From Saprospiraceae bacterium (GTDB taxonomy: Bacteria; Bacteroidota; Bacteroidia; Chitinophagales; Saprospiraceae): 34,005 bases of DNA. The stretch is from NCBI GenBank assembly GCA_029252685.1, contig JAQXAY010000125.1, forward strand, positions 1-34,005, given 5' to 3'. The notes beneath the pieces were generated by a model that ran no database searches, was not told where the DNA came from, and saw only the letters and a list, made by a program, of their open reading frames with translations. Of this stretch, positions 15,971 to 23,975 are shown piece by piece (positions within the stretch are counted from its first letter, which is position 1; every line of letters begins with the position of its first letter). Made by a program: the position numbers and the translations under genes.

Positions 15971-17896
15971 ATGACGAATAAGTTTTTGAACAACAGAACA
16001 GTCTTAAATAATTTATTATCTAAAAGTCTTGATGGACTAAATGCAGAACGAGAGCAAGAAAGAAAACACTTTCAAGACTGGGTTTTACGCATGCCATTGA
16101 ATGAGCGAAAGAAAGAAGGCTACAGCTGGTTCCCTCTTGAAATTCAGAGAAAAGGCTATACTATTGGAGGAAGAGCTTTTATAATCTTCAACCGAATCAA
16201 TGAGCTTGGAAAGGCTCATAAATTTAGAAGTGGAAATACCGTTCGCCTATTTACTCAATATGCTTCAGCTAATAAAGCTGAACAGAATGGAGTAATTCAT
16301 TTTGTGGAGAAAGATAAGATGAAGGTAATCCTATCTTCTAAAGACCATCCAGATTGGATAGACAAAGGCATGTGTGGTATTGATCTCGGTTTTGAGGAAC
16401 GAACCTATGTGGAAATGACTAAAGCACATAAACGCGTTGCCTCGGCAGAAAAAAACAGACTTGCAGAGATAAGAGATATTCTTTTAGGCTTTAAAACTCA
16501 AGAGGCTCGCAAACATTCTAGCATACAGATTGAACAACTAAATGCCTCTCAAAATAATGCCTTAAACGATTTGGTGGATAAAAAACTGGTGAGTATCATT
16601 CATGGTCCTCCAGGGACAGGGAAAACCACAACCATAGTAGAAGCTGTCCGTGAATTGGTTAAAGGGATGAATAATCTTCTACTCTGTGCTCCTTCAAATA
16701 CGGCAGTTGACCTTCTAACAGAACGATTGGCATCGGAAGGCGTTTCAGTGCTTAGAATTGGAAATATATCTAGAGTAAATGAAGAATTAATCATGCATAC
16801 TCTAGAGGCCAAATTGGGTACGCACCCAGAATCAAAGACCCTAAAAAAGATTCGTAAAGATGCCGCTGAGGCAAGAAGAAAAGCAAGGCGGTTTAAACGA
16901 AACTTTGATCGAGAAGCATATATGGAGCGAAAAGGGCTTTTCCAGGAAGCAGCAGAACTCGAAACATGGGCTAACCAGTTGGAGCGAAGACTCGTTGACC
17001 AAATCATCAGTAGTTCACAAGTGATCTGTTGCACATTAGTTGGAGCGAATGACAGGGTATTAGAAAACATGGAATTTCCCATGTGTATTATTGATGAGGC
17101 AGCGCAGGCACTCATGCCCTCATGCTGGATTCCTATTGCAAAATCATCAAAAGTAGCTTTAGTCGGAGATCCTTATCAATTACCTCCAACGGTCAAGTCT
17201 GATAAGGCGAGAAAGTTGAAATTTGAAAAAACACTTTTGGAATATGCTCTAGAAAGGATGGGTCAAGCCAATCTATTAAATATACAGTATAGAATGAATG
17301 AAAAGATAATGCACTTTTCTAACATTCAATTTTATGGCGGTGCATTAAAAGCTTCTGAAAAAGTTGCACAAAGCAGGTTGAAGATAAGCGACAATAAACC
17401 CTTGCAATTTATTGATACCGCTGGCTGTGGCTTTGAAGAAAAAATAAATTCCTCTTCCAAAAGTCGCTACAATCCCGAAGAATTTTTAATCATAAGAGAA
17501 CACCTGCTGCAGTTAATAGAAGCGTGTAAAATAGAGGGTGACCAGACTGAGATTGCAATAATATCACCTTATAAAGAACAGGTTATGCATATATCCGATA
17601 CCTTGGCGGATGATGCTGAACTATCGGCCCATAGAATTATAGTAAGTACTATTGATGGTTATCAAGGACAAGAAAAAGATGTTGTTTATCTTTCTTTAGT
17701 TCGATGTAATGAAAAGGGAGCAATTGGTTTTCTCAAAGATTATCGCAGAATGAATGTTGCGATGACAAGAGCTAAGCGGATGCTTGTTATGGTTGGTGAT
17801 AGTGGCACCATATCTCAGGATGAGTTCTATTCAAAATTCCTAGATTATGTGGATAAAGAACAAGCCTACCGATCTGCTTGGGAGTTTATCCAATAA
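15971..17896 (+). CDS. Superfamily 1 DNA/RNA helicase, UPF1/IGHMBP2-like
   Basis: This encodes 641 residues from ATG 15971. The longer ORF from 15935 runs over the divergent start region and is unlikely. An N-terminal domain of about 190 residues resembles the SMUBP-2/IGHMBP2 beta-barrel region (TIGGRAFIIFNRINEL). SF1B helicase motifs follow: Walker A HGPPGTGKTT (about 210-219), CAPSNTAVDLL (Ia), IIDEAAQA (motif II, about 372-379), LVGDPYQLPPTV (III), NIQYRMNE (IV region), STIDGYQGQEKDVVYLS (V) and RMNVAMTRAK (VI). A charged helical insertion (about 285-345) sits between Ia and II, as in the UPF1-like group. It is likely a 5'-3' unwinding ATPase on DNA or RNA, and its specific role in bacteria is unclear. 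It is followed by a strong terminator. Confidence 0.92.
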   Translation: MTNKFLNNRTVLNNLLSKSLDGLNAEREQERKHFQDWVLRMPLNERKKEGYSWFPLEIQRKGYTIGGRAFIIFNRINELGKAHKFRSGNTVRLFTQYASANKAEQNGVIHFVEKDKMKVILSSKDHPDWIDKGMCGIDLGFEERTYVEMTKAHKRVASAEKNRLAEIRDILLGFKTQEARKHSSIQIEQLNASQNNALNDLVDKKLVSIIHGPPGTGKTTTIVEAVRELVKGMNNLLLCAPSNTAVDLLTERLASEGVSVLRIGNISRVNEELIMHTLEAKLGTHPESKTLKKIRKDAAEARRKARRFKRNFDREAYMERKGLFQEAAELETWANQLERRLVDQIISSSQVICCTLVGANDRVLENMEFPMCIIDEAAQALMPSCWIPIAKSSKVALVGDPYQLPPTVKSDKARKLKFEKTLLEYALERMGQANLLNIQYRMNEKIMHFSNIQFYGGALKASEKVAQSRLKISDNKPLQFIDTAGCGFEEKINSSSKSRYNPEEFLIIREHLLQLIEACKIEGDQTEIAIISPYKEQVMHISDTLADDAELSAHRIIVSTIDGYQGQEKDVVYLSLVRCNEKGAIGFLKDYRRMNVAMTRAKRMLVMVGDSGTISQDEFYSKFLDYVDKEQAYRSAWEFIQ

Positions 17897-17929
17897 AAAA
17901 ACCGAATCAGAAATTCTGATTCGGTTTTT
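17894..17929. terminator. Strong bidirectional intrinsic terminator between helicase and gldN
   Basis: CCGAATCAGA (17902-17911), loop AAT, TCTGATTCGG (17915-17924) make a perfect 10-bp stem. It is flanked by A8 on the left (17894-17901) and T5 on the right (17925-17929). It can end the helicase transcript (+) and the T9SS operon transcript (-), where the T-tract is eight long. The helicase stop codon overlaps its left arm. Confidence 0.93.
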
Positions 17930-17945
17930 AGTGGTTACTAATCGA

Positions 17946-18824
17946 TTAGTATGACCACAGATCCTGTTCCCAGTTGAAGATTTCATTTCTGATCTTCTCA
18001 CCTTCATACAGAATGTCTATACCACTAAGGTAATCTTTCAGACGTTCATTGAACTCATTTTCCTTTTTATAGATATAAGAAGAAAAATATCTGAATTCTA
18101 GAATATCCTCCCATGATAAAGGAGATGCACCATTACCTGGATTAAATGCACGTTCACGAGCAAGAACTTCTCTTGCGTTCGGGTAGTACACCCAGAATAA
18201 AGGCTCTTCATAAGCGAATGAACCATCATCTTCGTTCAATACATCCTTGATAGGAGCAATTCCTAAGATACGTACACGCATCTCAGACGACTCTTCATCG
18301 AAGAACCAAATCTCTTTGATACGGAAACGCTTTATATCTTCTGGATTGATATCATTTCGTGTAACCTCCATTTTCTCCTCATAAGTTTCGATATCGAATG
18401 TGATAACGGTATCAATCTTAGAGGCTTTAGAAGCTACTTCTTCTTTTGTTAATGGGTAGGTGAACTTATCGTCATCTGTTCCATAAACAGTTATCTCACC
18501 GCTTGTTGCGGCTTCCATAAGGATGTTAAAAAATGGACGTTCAGGATAAGCAAAAGACTTATTCATTTTTTCACGAACATCAATAACTCTCCAAATTTTA
18601 CGCTGCCAAAGTATATCCGCTTCGCGAACATGGTCGTATGGCAATACGCGAGATTCAACAACTAATTTTTCCTCAACAACACCATCGATTACAGGACGTG
18701 TGTCTAAGGGGTCACCTGATTCAGTTGTCACACCGGTTGGAGTACCTTGTGCAAACACTCCAAGTGGAAGTGCAAGAATCAAAAGAGACAGCATGAAACC
18801 TAATACATTAAGAGTCTTCTTCAT
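17946..18824 (-). CDS. gldN: T9SS periplasmic ring protein GldN/PorN
   Basis: This encodes 292 residues with a signal peptide (1 to about 26, ending GVFAQ). It is the last gene of the T9SS core operon. Family features are ILWQRKIWRVIDVREKMN and the PFFNILMEA segment near the N-terminus. Next come FRIKEIWFFDEESSEMRVRILGIAP and PLFWVYYPNARE, then a C-terminal WEDILEFRYFSSYIYKKEN with a helical tail. In characterised systems PorN/GldN assembles with the lipoprotein PorK/GldK into a large ring on the periplasmic side of the outer membrane, essential for T9SS export. Length and gene order match the family. A 12-bp hairpin separates it from gldM, so its expression may be tuned apart from gldLM. A strong terminator follows 21 nt after the stop. 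Confidence 0.95.
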   Translation of the reverse strand: MKKTLNVLGFMLSLLILALPLGVFAQGTPTGVTTESGDPLDTRPVIDGVVEEKLVVESRVLPYDHVREADILWQRKIWRVIDVREKMNKSFAYPERPFFNILMEAATSGEITVYGTDDDKFTYPLTKEEVASKASKIDTVITFDIETYEEKMEVTRNDINPEDIKRFRIKEIWFFDEESSEMRVRILGIAPIKDVLNEDDGSFAYEEPLFWVYYPNAREVLARERAFNPGNGASPLSWEDILEFRYFSSYIYKKENEFNERLKDYLSGIDILYEGEKIRNEIFNWEQDLWSY

Positions 18825-18841
18825 TATACAGCAATTTTAAT

Positions 18842-18872
18842 ATAAGACCGGATTTAAACCATCCGGTCTTAT
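18842..18872 (-). promoter_or_regulatory. Intercistronic hairpin between gldM and gldN
   Basis: ATAAGACCGGAT (18842-18853) and ATCCGGTCTTAT (18861-18872) form a perfect 12-bp stem with a 7-nt loop. It begins 14 nt after the gldM stop and ends 17 nt before the gldN start. No T-tract follows, so it is not a classical terminator. It more likely blocks 3' exonucleases, marks a processing site or acts as a partial attenuator (inference). Confidence 0.85.
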
Positions 18873-18886
18873 GAGAAGAATTAATT

Positions 18887-20488
18887 TTATCTGATAGTAA
18901 ATACCATAGATGGCAGGCTACGACCTGCAGGGTCACCTGGACATTTACCTTTTATATTTCTAAAATAGTACGTATCACCTGGCTTAGCCTGTGTTACTAG
19001 ACGCTTAGCTTTTGTGTTATACTTTGCACCTTTGTTAGGAGCAGTAACAGGATCTTGACGACTTGCTATTCTAACGAGGTCATACTCCTGAATATTACAT
19101 CTTGCATCAAAATCAAAGTTTTTCAACTCGGCTATCACACCTTGGTACGCTTTGAACGTTCCGTTACCCATATTACCTTCATGAATACCTGGAGCTAGTG
19201 CAGGTACTGGATCTGGAATACGCTTAACACGGAAAGGTACTTTTACTGGCTTAGGTCCTCCTGTAACGGTAACATAAGTAAACTTATTTCCCGTCGGCTT
19301 TTTAGCAACTACAGAATATGAACTTCCTTTTACTCGTTCGATGGACGCTTGTCCTTCACCCGTCATCTTTACGTTAATGGCATTAGAGTTAATACCCGCT
19401 GCAGAAACTGTAACTGGATTTTTAACACCAACATAGAATACATTCATCTTGTCTGCTGCTACAGCAATAGATGGCTGACCTACCTCAAACTCAAATTTTT
19501 GCTCGTAAGAATCAGTTTCCTGAGTAAGTGGGTTAGTTACATCAATCTTAACGTTGTAAGAGTTTGTACCTAATCTACCTCCTGTAGTTGAGAAAGCACC
19601 TTTACCTTCTTCCATAGGAACCTCTTTACCATTTACAAAGATCTTTGTAGATTCACTTGCAGCAGTAGAGAAAGCAGAAAGGAAGATATCAGCCTCATAT
19701 TTCTCACCTTGGAGAACATAGCTTGATTTAGCAGAAGCTACTGGGAAGAATGCATCAAACTTGATGATTTGTCCTTTTGACTCTGCAAACATCTCATTCA
19801 TTACTGCAGAAGCTGAAGTTTTAGCATCTGCCTGGAATGAACGAAGAATTGGAATTACTGCCGCTACAGGCATTTGACGGAACTTATAAGTAGACCAAGA
19901 CATATTCTTGTCTGCTTTTTTAAGGTTCAAATTTGCATTCCAATTTTCAATATTATCACCAAGAGGCATTGATTTTACCAATTGCTCTTGCTTTTCAGGT
20001 GAAACTAAACCTTTTAAGGCATCTCTAGTCTCAATGATTTTATCATAAATCTGCGGGCCTAATGGATCTATACCTTTCTTTGGTTGACCATCAACTAGCA
20101 TACGAGTGGTAATATCTTTATTCTTCTTATCCTTTGGTATATTAGAACCCGGTTTTTTCGGATCTTCCTTACCAGCAGCCTCGAATATATCATCGTATAT
20201 ATCTTCGATGTATTTATCGAAATTATCAGCGATCAATTTAGCTTCAGTTGCTTTAGTAAGAGCAATTTGCTTAAGAGTATCACCTTCGTATGCTTCCGCT
20301 TCCGCTTGAATCGCTGCAAGTACTTTTTCATTACTTTTTGTTACGATTTCATTAGAAGTAAGCATACTTTTCTCCAATGTAAAGAATGCGTTCATTACAG
20401 AGGCAGAAACATTTAACGCAAGCAGTGCTGTCAAAACCAGATACATCAGGTTGATCATCAGCTGCCGCGGTTCCTTAGGAATTGACAT
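18887..20488 (-). CDS. gldM: T9SS motor/periplasmic protein GldM/PorM
   Basis: This encodes 533 residues. The N-terminus has the family signature IPKEPRQLMINLMYLVLTALLALNVS: a short cytoplasmic start and a single inner-membrane helix (about 12-32). The rest is periplasmic. It begins with a helical part (about 35-220) and continues with several beta domains to the C-terminus, with repeats such as VEVGQPSIAVAADKMNVFYVGVKNPVTV. In known systems GldM dimers pass through the GldL pentamer and transmit proton-driven motion to the outer-membrane parts of T9SS. The length is the family norm. It lies 45 nt downstream of gldL with no hairpin between, while one does follow it before gldN. Start codon choice is fixed by the conserved N-terminus. 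Confidence 0.96.
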   Translation of the reverse strand: MSIPKEPRQLMINLMYLVLTALLALNVSASVMNAFFTLEKSMLTSNEIVTKSNEKVLAAIQAEAEAYEGDTLKQIALTKATEAKLIADNFDKYIEDIYDDIFEAAGKEDPKKPGSNIPKDKKNKDITTRMLVDGQPKKGIDPLGPQIYDKIIETRDALKGLVSPEKQEQLVKSMPLGDNIENWNANLNLKKADKNMSWSTYKFRQMPVAAVIPILRSFQADAKTSASAVMNEMFAESKGQIIKFDAFFPVASAKSSYVLQGEKYEADIFLSAFSTAASESTKIFVNGKEVPMEEGKGAFSTTGGRLGTNSYNVKIDVTNPLTQETDSYEQKFEFEVGQPSIAVAADKMNVFYVGVKNPVTVSAAGINSNAINVKMTGEGQASIERVKGSSYSVVAKKPTGNKFTYVTVTGGPKPVKVPFRVKRIPDPVPALAPGIHEGNMGNGTFKAYQGVIAELKNFDFDARCNIQEYDLVRIASRQDPVTAPNKGAKYNTKAKRLVTQAKPGDTYYFRNIKGKCPGDPAGRSLPSMVFTIR

Positions 20489-20533
20489 GGATCTTTTTTT
20501 TAGTGATTAAAAAATAATTTGACTCAATACTGA

Positions 20534-21121
20534 TTAGTTCTTACCGATGTTAGACATCGCGTTAAGTACGTTACCGTATACTGAATTCAAAGATCCAAGA
20601 TTCTGGTTCAAAGCAGCCAATTGGTCTTTGTATGCTTTAGTATCTTCAACAGAATCACTTAGGTCTGCCATTGCCTCGTTCAAACGAGTATAAAAGCTTC
20701 CCATAGCTCTAACCTGCTCAGAAGTTCCAGAGAAATCAATTTCTTGAAGTGCTTTCAAAGAAGAAAGCGATGCTGACATTGTCTTAAGCTCATCTAGCAT
20801 TCCGCTAAGATTAGATTCAACAACCTCAGAGTTTAGTCCTTTATTCATGTCACCCATGTCACCAGCTGTAAGTGGCGCTATGTTTGATTCATAGTCTGCT
20901 AATCCTGGGTATAGTTTCTCCCAGTAATAATCTTTATCTGGTCCGATAACACCTAACATTAAGAAGATTAATGCCTCTACACTCAAACCTACGATAAGCA
21001 TCTCAGATGCATATGGCCAAGACTGAAGCTTGAAAAGTGCTCCCATAAGTACAACTGCTGCACCGGCACCAATGATCAAGTTCTTAGCGTATTTAAAACC
21101 TTTAGATTTTACAAAACTCAT
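20534..21121 (-). CDS. gldL: T9SS motor membrane protein GldL/PorL
   Basis: This encodes 195 residues. Two membrane helices (about 12-32 and 40-60) are followed by a cytoplasmic helical tail. GALFKLQSWP at the end of helix 1 has Lys31, and helix 2 (MLIVGLSVEALIFLML) has Glu49. They correspond to the conserved membrane charges that take part in proton-coupled rotation of the GldL pentamer around GldM in studied systems. The motif GPDKDYYWEKLYPGL after helix 2 is typical. The C-terminal part (about 100-195) is predicted to form long helices (LDELKTMSASLSSLKALQEI). The gene is 183 nt downstream of gldK, separated by a 15-bp hairpin and a possible internal promoter, and is closely linked to gldM. 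Confidence 0.95.
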   Translation of the reverse strand: MSFVKSKGFKYAKNLIIGAGAAVVLMGALFKLQSWPYASEMLIVGLSVEALIFLMLGVIGPDKDYYWEKLYPGLADYESNIAPLTAGDMGDMNKGLNSEVVESNLSGMLDELKTMSASLSSLKALQEIDFSGTSEQVRAMGSFYTRLNEAMADLSDSVEDTKAYKDQLAALNQNLGSLNSVYGNVLNAMSNIGKN

Positions 21122-21200
21122 TTTCTTAGAATTTAATTTTGATTAGTCAATGGATATTTAAAATAATTGCTGTATTCATCCTTACAATTAGATAAAAACA

Positions 21201-21233
21201 AAAAGTTACATCTAAAGGAGAATTTTTTTTCAA
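21201..21233 (-). promoter_or_regulatory. Weak candidate internal promoter for gldLMN
   Basis: On the - strand TAACTTTT (21208 to 21201) differs from TAnnTTTG by one base, and a TTG (21233-21231) lies 22 nt upstream. It stands between the gldK hairpin and gldL, leaving a leader of about 75 nt. If real it would give gldLMN a supply independent of gldK. The match is imperfect. Confidence 0.25.
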
Positions 21234-21251
21234 CAAAAAAAATGACGAGAA

Positions 21252-21288
21252 TTTATGGATGTCAGTTGGGTATACTGACATCCATAAA
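21252..21288 (-). promoter_or_regulatory. Intercistronic 15-bp hairpin between gldK and gldL
   Basis: TTTATGGATGTCAGT (21252-21266) and ACTGACATCCATAAA (21274-21288) pair perfectly over 15 bp with a 7-nt loop, 16 nt after the gldK stop. On the - strand an 8-T run follows 9 nt beyond the stem, too far for standard intrinsic termination but possibly enough for partial termination. It is the longest perfect hairpin I found in the window. Confidence 0.88.
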
Positions 21289-21304
21289 ATAGATTTGAGG
21301 TCTA

Positions 21305-22543
21305 CTAGAAATCGTCGATAGATCTACCTAGGAATGTAAGTGCACAACGGAAACCAACATATGATTTAGTCGTATCTTCATATTCCCAGTGACGTGTACC
21401 TGTCTGTAGGAAGAACATAACATCTTTCCAAGATCCACCACGGATTACTTTTCTTTTATATGCAATTGGATCGTCATCTTTAGAATCGTAACGAATATCC
21501 GGATTCAGATCATGAAGGTGTGCGTAAGCTCCAGCTTCGTAAGAAGACATTGTCCACTCAGCAACATTACCTGCCATATTGAATAGACCATAGTCATTCG
21601 GGAAGTAAGCATCTGCCTTTACAGTGTACAAACCACCATCTTCTGGATAGTTACCACGACCAGGCTTGAAGTTTGCAAGCAAACATCCTTTAGCATTTCT
21701 GATGTAGTAAGCTCCCCAAGGGAAAGGTGCTAAATCATGTCCACCTCTTGAAGCATATTCCCACTCGTGCTCAAATGGTAAACGGAAATCCTCCGTATTC
21801 ACACCATCTGCAGCATAAGAATTCCATAATTTTGTTCTCCAAAAACAAAAAGCATTAGCCATAGACCAGTTTACACCAACTACAGGGTAGTTGTCAAATG
21901 CTGGGTGCCAAAAATAGTTACGAGTCATTGGCTCATTATATGAGTAAGAGAAGTCACGTATCCAAACCATTGTATCTGGATAAACATTTACCTCTTCTTC
22001 AATAATGAAATTCCTTCTTGGAGATTTGCCTTTATCATGAGCAGCTTTTTTCCAATCGAACCATTGGTATTCATATTCTAGCTTACTCACATCAAGTTCT
22101 TTTTTACCTGCAAACTTATTGTTGCCTGTATAGAACATTTCTTCTAATTCTTCTGATTCCCAATCGATTTCAGCGTACCAATCGATATAGGTCTCACTTC
22201 CATCTTCTGACTCATACGTATTATCTAAAGTACTATGAGCAATAGAGTCCTTAACCCAATATACAAACTGACGATACTCGTTGTTTGTTATTTCAGTTTC
22301 ATCCATGTAGAAACCTTGGATTGAAATTGATTTAGGTCTTTGAACAAATGTGTTGGAGATGTCCTGGTCACTGTTTCCGATATGTAATGTTCCAGATGGG
22401 ATATAAACCATTCCGTATGGGTTTATGCCATTCCATGCTGGACGATCAATTACACCTAATAATTGACCATTTTCGCGAGATCCGCAAGACATTACTAATA
22501 TAAGTAATGTGAATGCGAAAGATGTCTTTAATAAATTCTTCAT
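21305..22543 (-). CDS. gldK: T9SS ring lipoprotein GldK/PorK
   Basis: This encodes 412 residues. The lipoprotein signal peptide has lipobox VMSC with the lipidated Cys at residue 20. The mature protein has the formylglycine-generating-enzyme/sulfatase-modifying (SUMF1) fold: PSGTLHIGNSDQD near 50, FRLPFEHEWEYASRGGHD (about 255-272), GLFNMAGNVAEWTMSSYE (about 320-337) and KVIRGGSWKD (about 360-370). It ends with YVGFRCALTF. GldK/PorK proteins use this fold as structural scaffold. With GldN they form the outer-membrane-bound periplasmic ring of T9SS. An insertion with KKAAHDKGKSPRRNF lies around 165-185, as in family members. A good -33/-7 promoter candidate sits just upstream, separate from that of porP. 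Confidence 0.96.
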   Translation of the reverse strand: MKNLLKTSFAFTLLILVMSCGSRENGQLLGVIDRPAWNGINPYGMVYIPSGTLHIGNSDQDISNTFVQRPKSISIQGFYMDETEITNNEYRQFVYWVKDSIAHSTLDNTYESEDGSETYIDWYAEIDWESEELEEMFYTGNNKFAGKKELDVSKLEYEYQWFDWKKAAHDKGKSPRRNFIIEEEVNVYPDTMVWIRDFSYSYNEPMTRNYFWHPAFDNYPVVGVNWSMANAFCFWRTKLWNSYAADGVNTEDFRLPFEHEWEYASRGGHDLAPFPWGAYYIRNAKGCLLANFKPGRGNYPEDGGLYTVKADAYFPNDYGLFNMAGNVAEWTMSSYEAGAYAHLHDLNPDIRYDSKDDDPIAYKRKVIRGGSWKDVMFFLQTGTRHWEYEDTTKSYVGFRCALTFLGRSIDDF

Positions 22544-22581
22544 TTTACACCCGAGTTTTCCTTCATTTTGATAAGAGTCCG

Positions 22582-22612
22582 TAAATATAGTTCCTTAATC
22601 ATTTATCACAAA
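22582..22612 (-). promoter_or_regulatory. Candidate promoter of gldKLMN
   Basis: On the - strand TTTG (22612 to 22609), a 19-nt spacer and TATATTTA (22589 to 22582) make a -33/-7 pair. The spacing is right and only the last base of TAnnTTTG differs. Transcription would begin near 22575, about 30 nt before the gldK ATG. The remainder of the 291-nt porP-gldK gap holds a short direct repeat and a weak hairpin only. Confidence 0.5.
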
Positions 22613-22746
22613 ATGAAATTTTTAAAATTTCGAAAATATCAGTTAAAACTTCAGATTTCAGCCTAAAAAAGAATGAAAATCTAATGTTTTACAGCGATTT
22701 ATAAAATTAAACAAATTGTGAAGGGCAGATTAAGGCCCTCAGAAAC

Positions 22747-22770
22747 CTATATATTAAATGCTATATATTA
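22747..22770. repeat. Short direct repeat in porP-gldK gap
   Basis: CTATATATTA occurs at 22747-22756 and again at 22761-22770, 14 nt apart. It could be a pair of protein-binding half-sites or a chance AT-rich duplication. No further copies were noticed nearby. Confidence 0.3.
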
Positions 22771-22810
22771 GCAATTTTAATCAGATACTAAACTAACGAT
22801 TAATGCATAA

Positions 22811-22830
22811 AACAACAATTTATTGCTGTT
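22811..22830 (-). terminator. Weak hairpin just after porP
   Basis: Read on the - strand, AACAGCAA, loop TAAA and TTGTTGTT form an 8-bp stem with one G-U pair, 5 nt after the porP/sprF stop. TTATG follows. It is A:T-rich and has only a short T-tract, so it would be at most a partial stop between porP and gldK. Confidence 0.3.
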
Positions 22831-22834
22831 AAAT

Positions 22835-23806
22835 TCAACTTTTGTAGCGTTGATTATAAATAATTGGGGGTAGCTTACCTTTCCACACCGCTTTTCCAAG
22901 GTCATATCTAATGAAGAGTTCATGCGAACCTCCATGTACAGTTTTTAATGCTGAGACACCTATATCATATGCGTAATAAAGACTTACTCGCTCTCCGAAG
23001 TAATACCCAATAAATGGCACAACCGAATCTATAGATAAGCTATTATAACCTCTGAACGAGGCTCCAAATACAATATTGTCATCAAAAGAAACTTTCACAC
23101 CTGCATCTAGTTGGCTCTGCGACAAAACAGACTTAAGCAAAATACTCGGTGTTAATTCCATACGCCTGCCCATTTCAAATGAGTTAGACACAAACAAATA
23201 ATATGCTCTTCCAGAAACTACATTCAGACCATCTAGTACCTTAGCACCTTCTGAAATATTCAATATAGATAAGCCAGCAGAAAAATCATTGCTCACGTAC
23301 ATTAGACCAAAATCTGTATTGTAGTTACTCCCCTGCATGTTTCCTGAAGAGAAAAGCGCATCTTGGTGATTCGGAATATTACCTTCATAAACACCTCCTG
23401 GGGTCCGAATCAAATTACCATCAATGGAGAAATCCTGCCAATAGGCGGTAAAACCCATCCGAATGCTTGAGTTGCGATTCAAAAAATAATTGTAGGCATA
23501 CGAAAGACCAATACGATTTCCTCTAGTAGAACCTAATTGTTCCTGCTCAAAAAATAAACCAATTCCGCCAGATAAAGGCTCGGCGCCCATTTGAACATTT
23601 ACATGTTGACTGACTGGCGACCCTGCCAATCCACTCCATTGATTCCGAATACCTCCAGACAGAATTACATGCTCATCTAACCCAGTTGCTGCAGGATTAA
23701 ATGCTGCTGGATTCAAGGCATATAGACTGTATTGTTGAGTATTTTGTCCCAACATCAAGAAAGGCAAAAGAAAAAGAAAAGCAGTTGGAAGTATAAGTCT
23801 AACCAT
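22835..23806 (-). CDS. T9SS outer-membrane protein, PorP/SprF family
   Basis: This encodes 323 residues. The signal peptide (1 to about 20, ending MLGQ) is followed by the family N-terminus TQQYSLYALNPAAFNPAATGLDEHVILSGGIRNQWSGLAGSPVSQHVN, whose NPAxxNPAxxG pattern is diagnostic. Alternating beta-strands (GLSYAYNYFL, MRMGFTAYW-like, FGLMYVSNDFSAGLSILN) run to the C-terminus (YYAYDIGVSAL, HELFIRYDL) and fit an outer-membrane barrel of about 14 strands. PorP-type proteins belong to the T9SS, and SprF paralogues support secretion of particular adhesins. Its place directly ahead of gldKLMN matches the porPKLMN order and favours the core PorP role. The two cannot be told apart from sequence alone. 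The 291-nt gap to gldK contains a separate promoter candidate, so co-transcription is not certain. Confidence 0.92.
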   Translation of the reverse strand: MVRLILPTAFLFLLPFLMLGQNTQQYSLYALNPAAFNPAATGLDEHVILSGGIRNQWSGLAGSPVSQHVNVQMGAEPLSGGIGLFFEQEQLGSTRGNRIGLSYAYNYFLNRNSSIRMGFTAYWQDFSIDGNLIRTPGGVYEGNIPNHQDALFSSGNMQGSNYNTDFGLMYVSNDFSAGLSILNISEGAKVLDGLNVVSGRAYYLFVSNSFEMGRRMELTPSILLKSVLSQSQLDAGVKVSFDDNIVFGASFRGYNSLSIDSVVPFIGYYFGERVSLYYAYDIGVSALKTVHGGSHELFIRYDLGKAVWKGKLPPIIYNQRYKS

Positions 23807-23975
23807 GTGGTTTTTTATTTTTATCTATATATGTAATTGAAATTTAAAAATTATAATTGCCCAAATACCTCACCTTTAACAACTTAATTCCACCAATGGA
23901 CTCCCAATCTAAATTAAATACGTTTTGAGTACCATCCTTTAACTCCATTCAGACAATAAACGACAAATAAGCTAT

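Noticed and set aside
16600-17115. 171-codon ORF on the - strand inside the helicase gene
   Set aside because: It lies fully opposite the well-supported helicase motifs and its translation shows no domain, signal or sensible composition. It is a shadow of the helicase frame.
21305-22543. GldK as a true formylglycine-generating enzyme
   Set aside because: The SUMF1 fold is shared, but gene order, lipobox and neighbours identify the T9SS ring lipoprotein, and no sulfatase gene is nearby.
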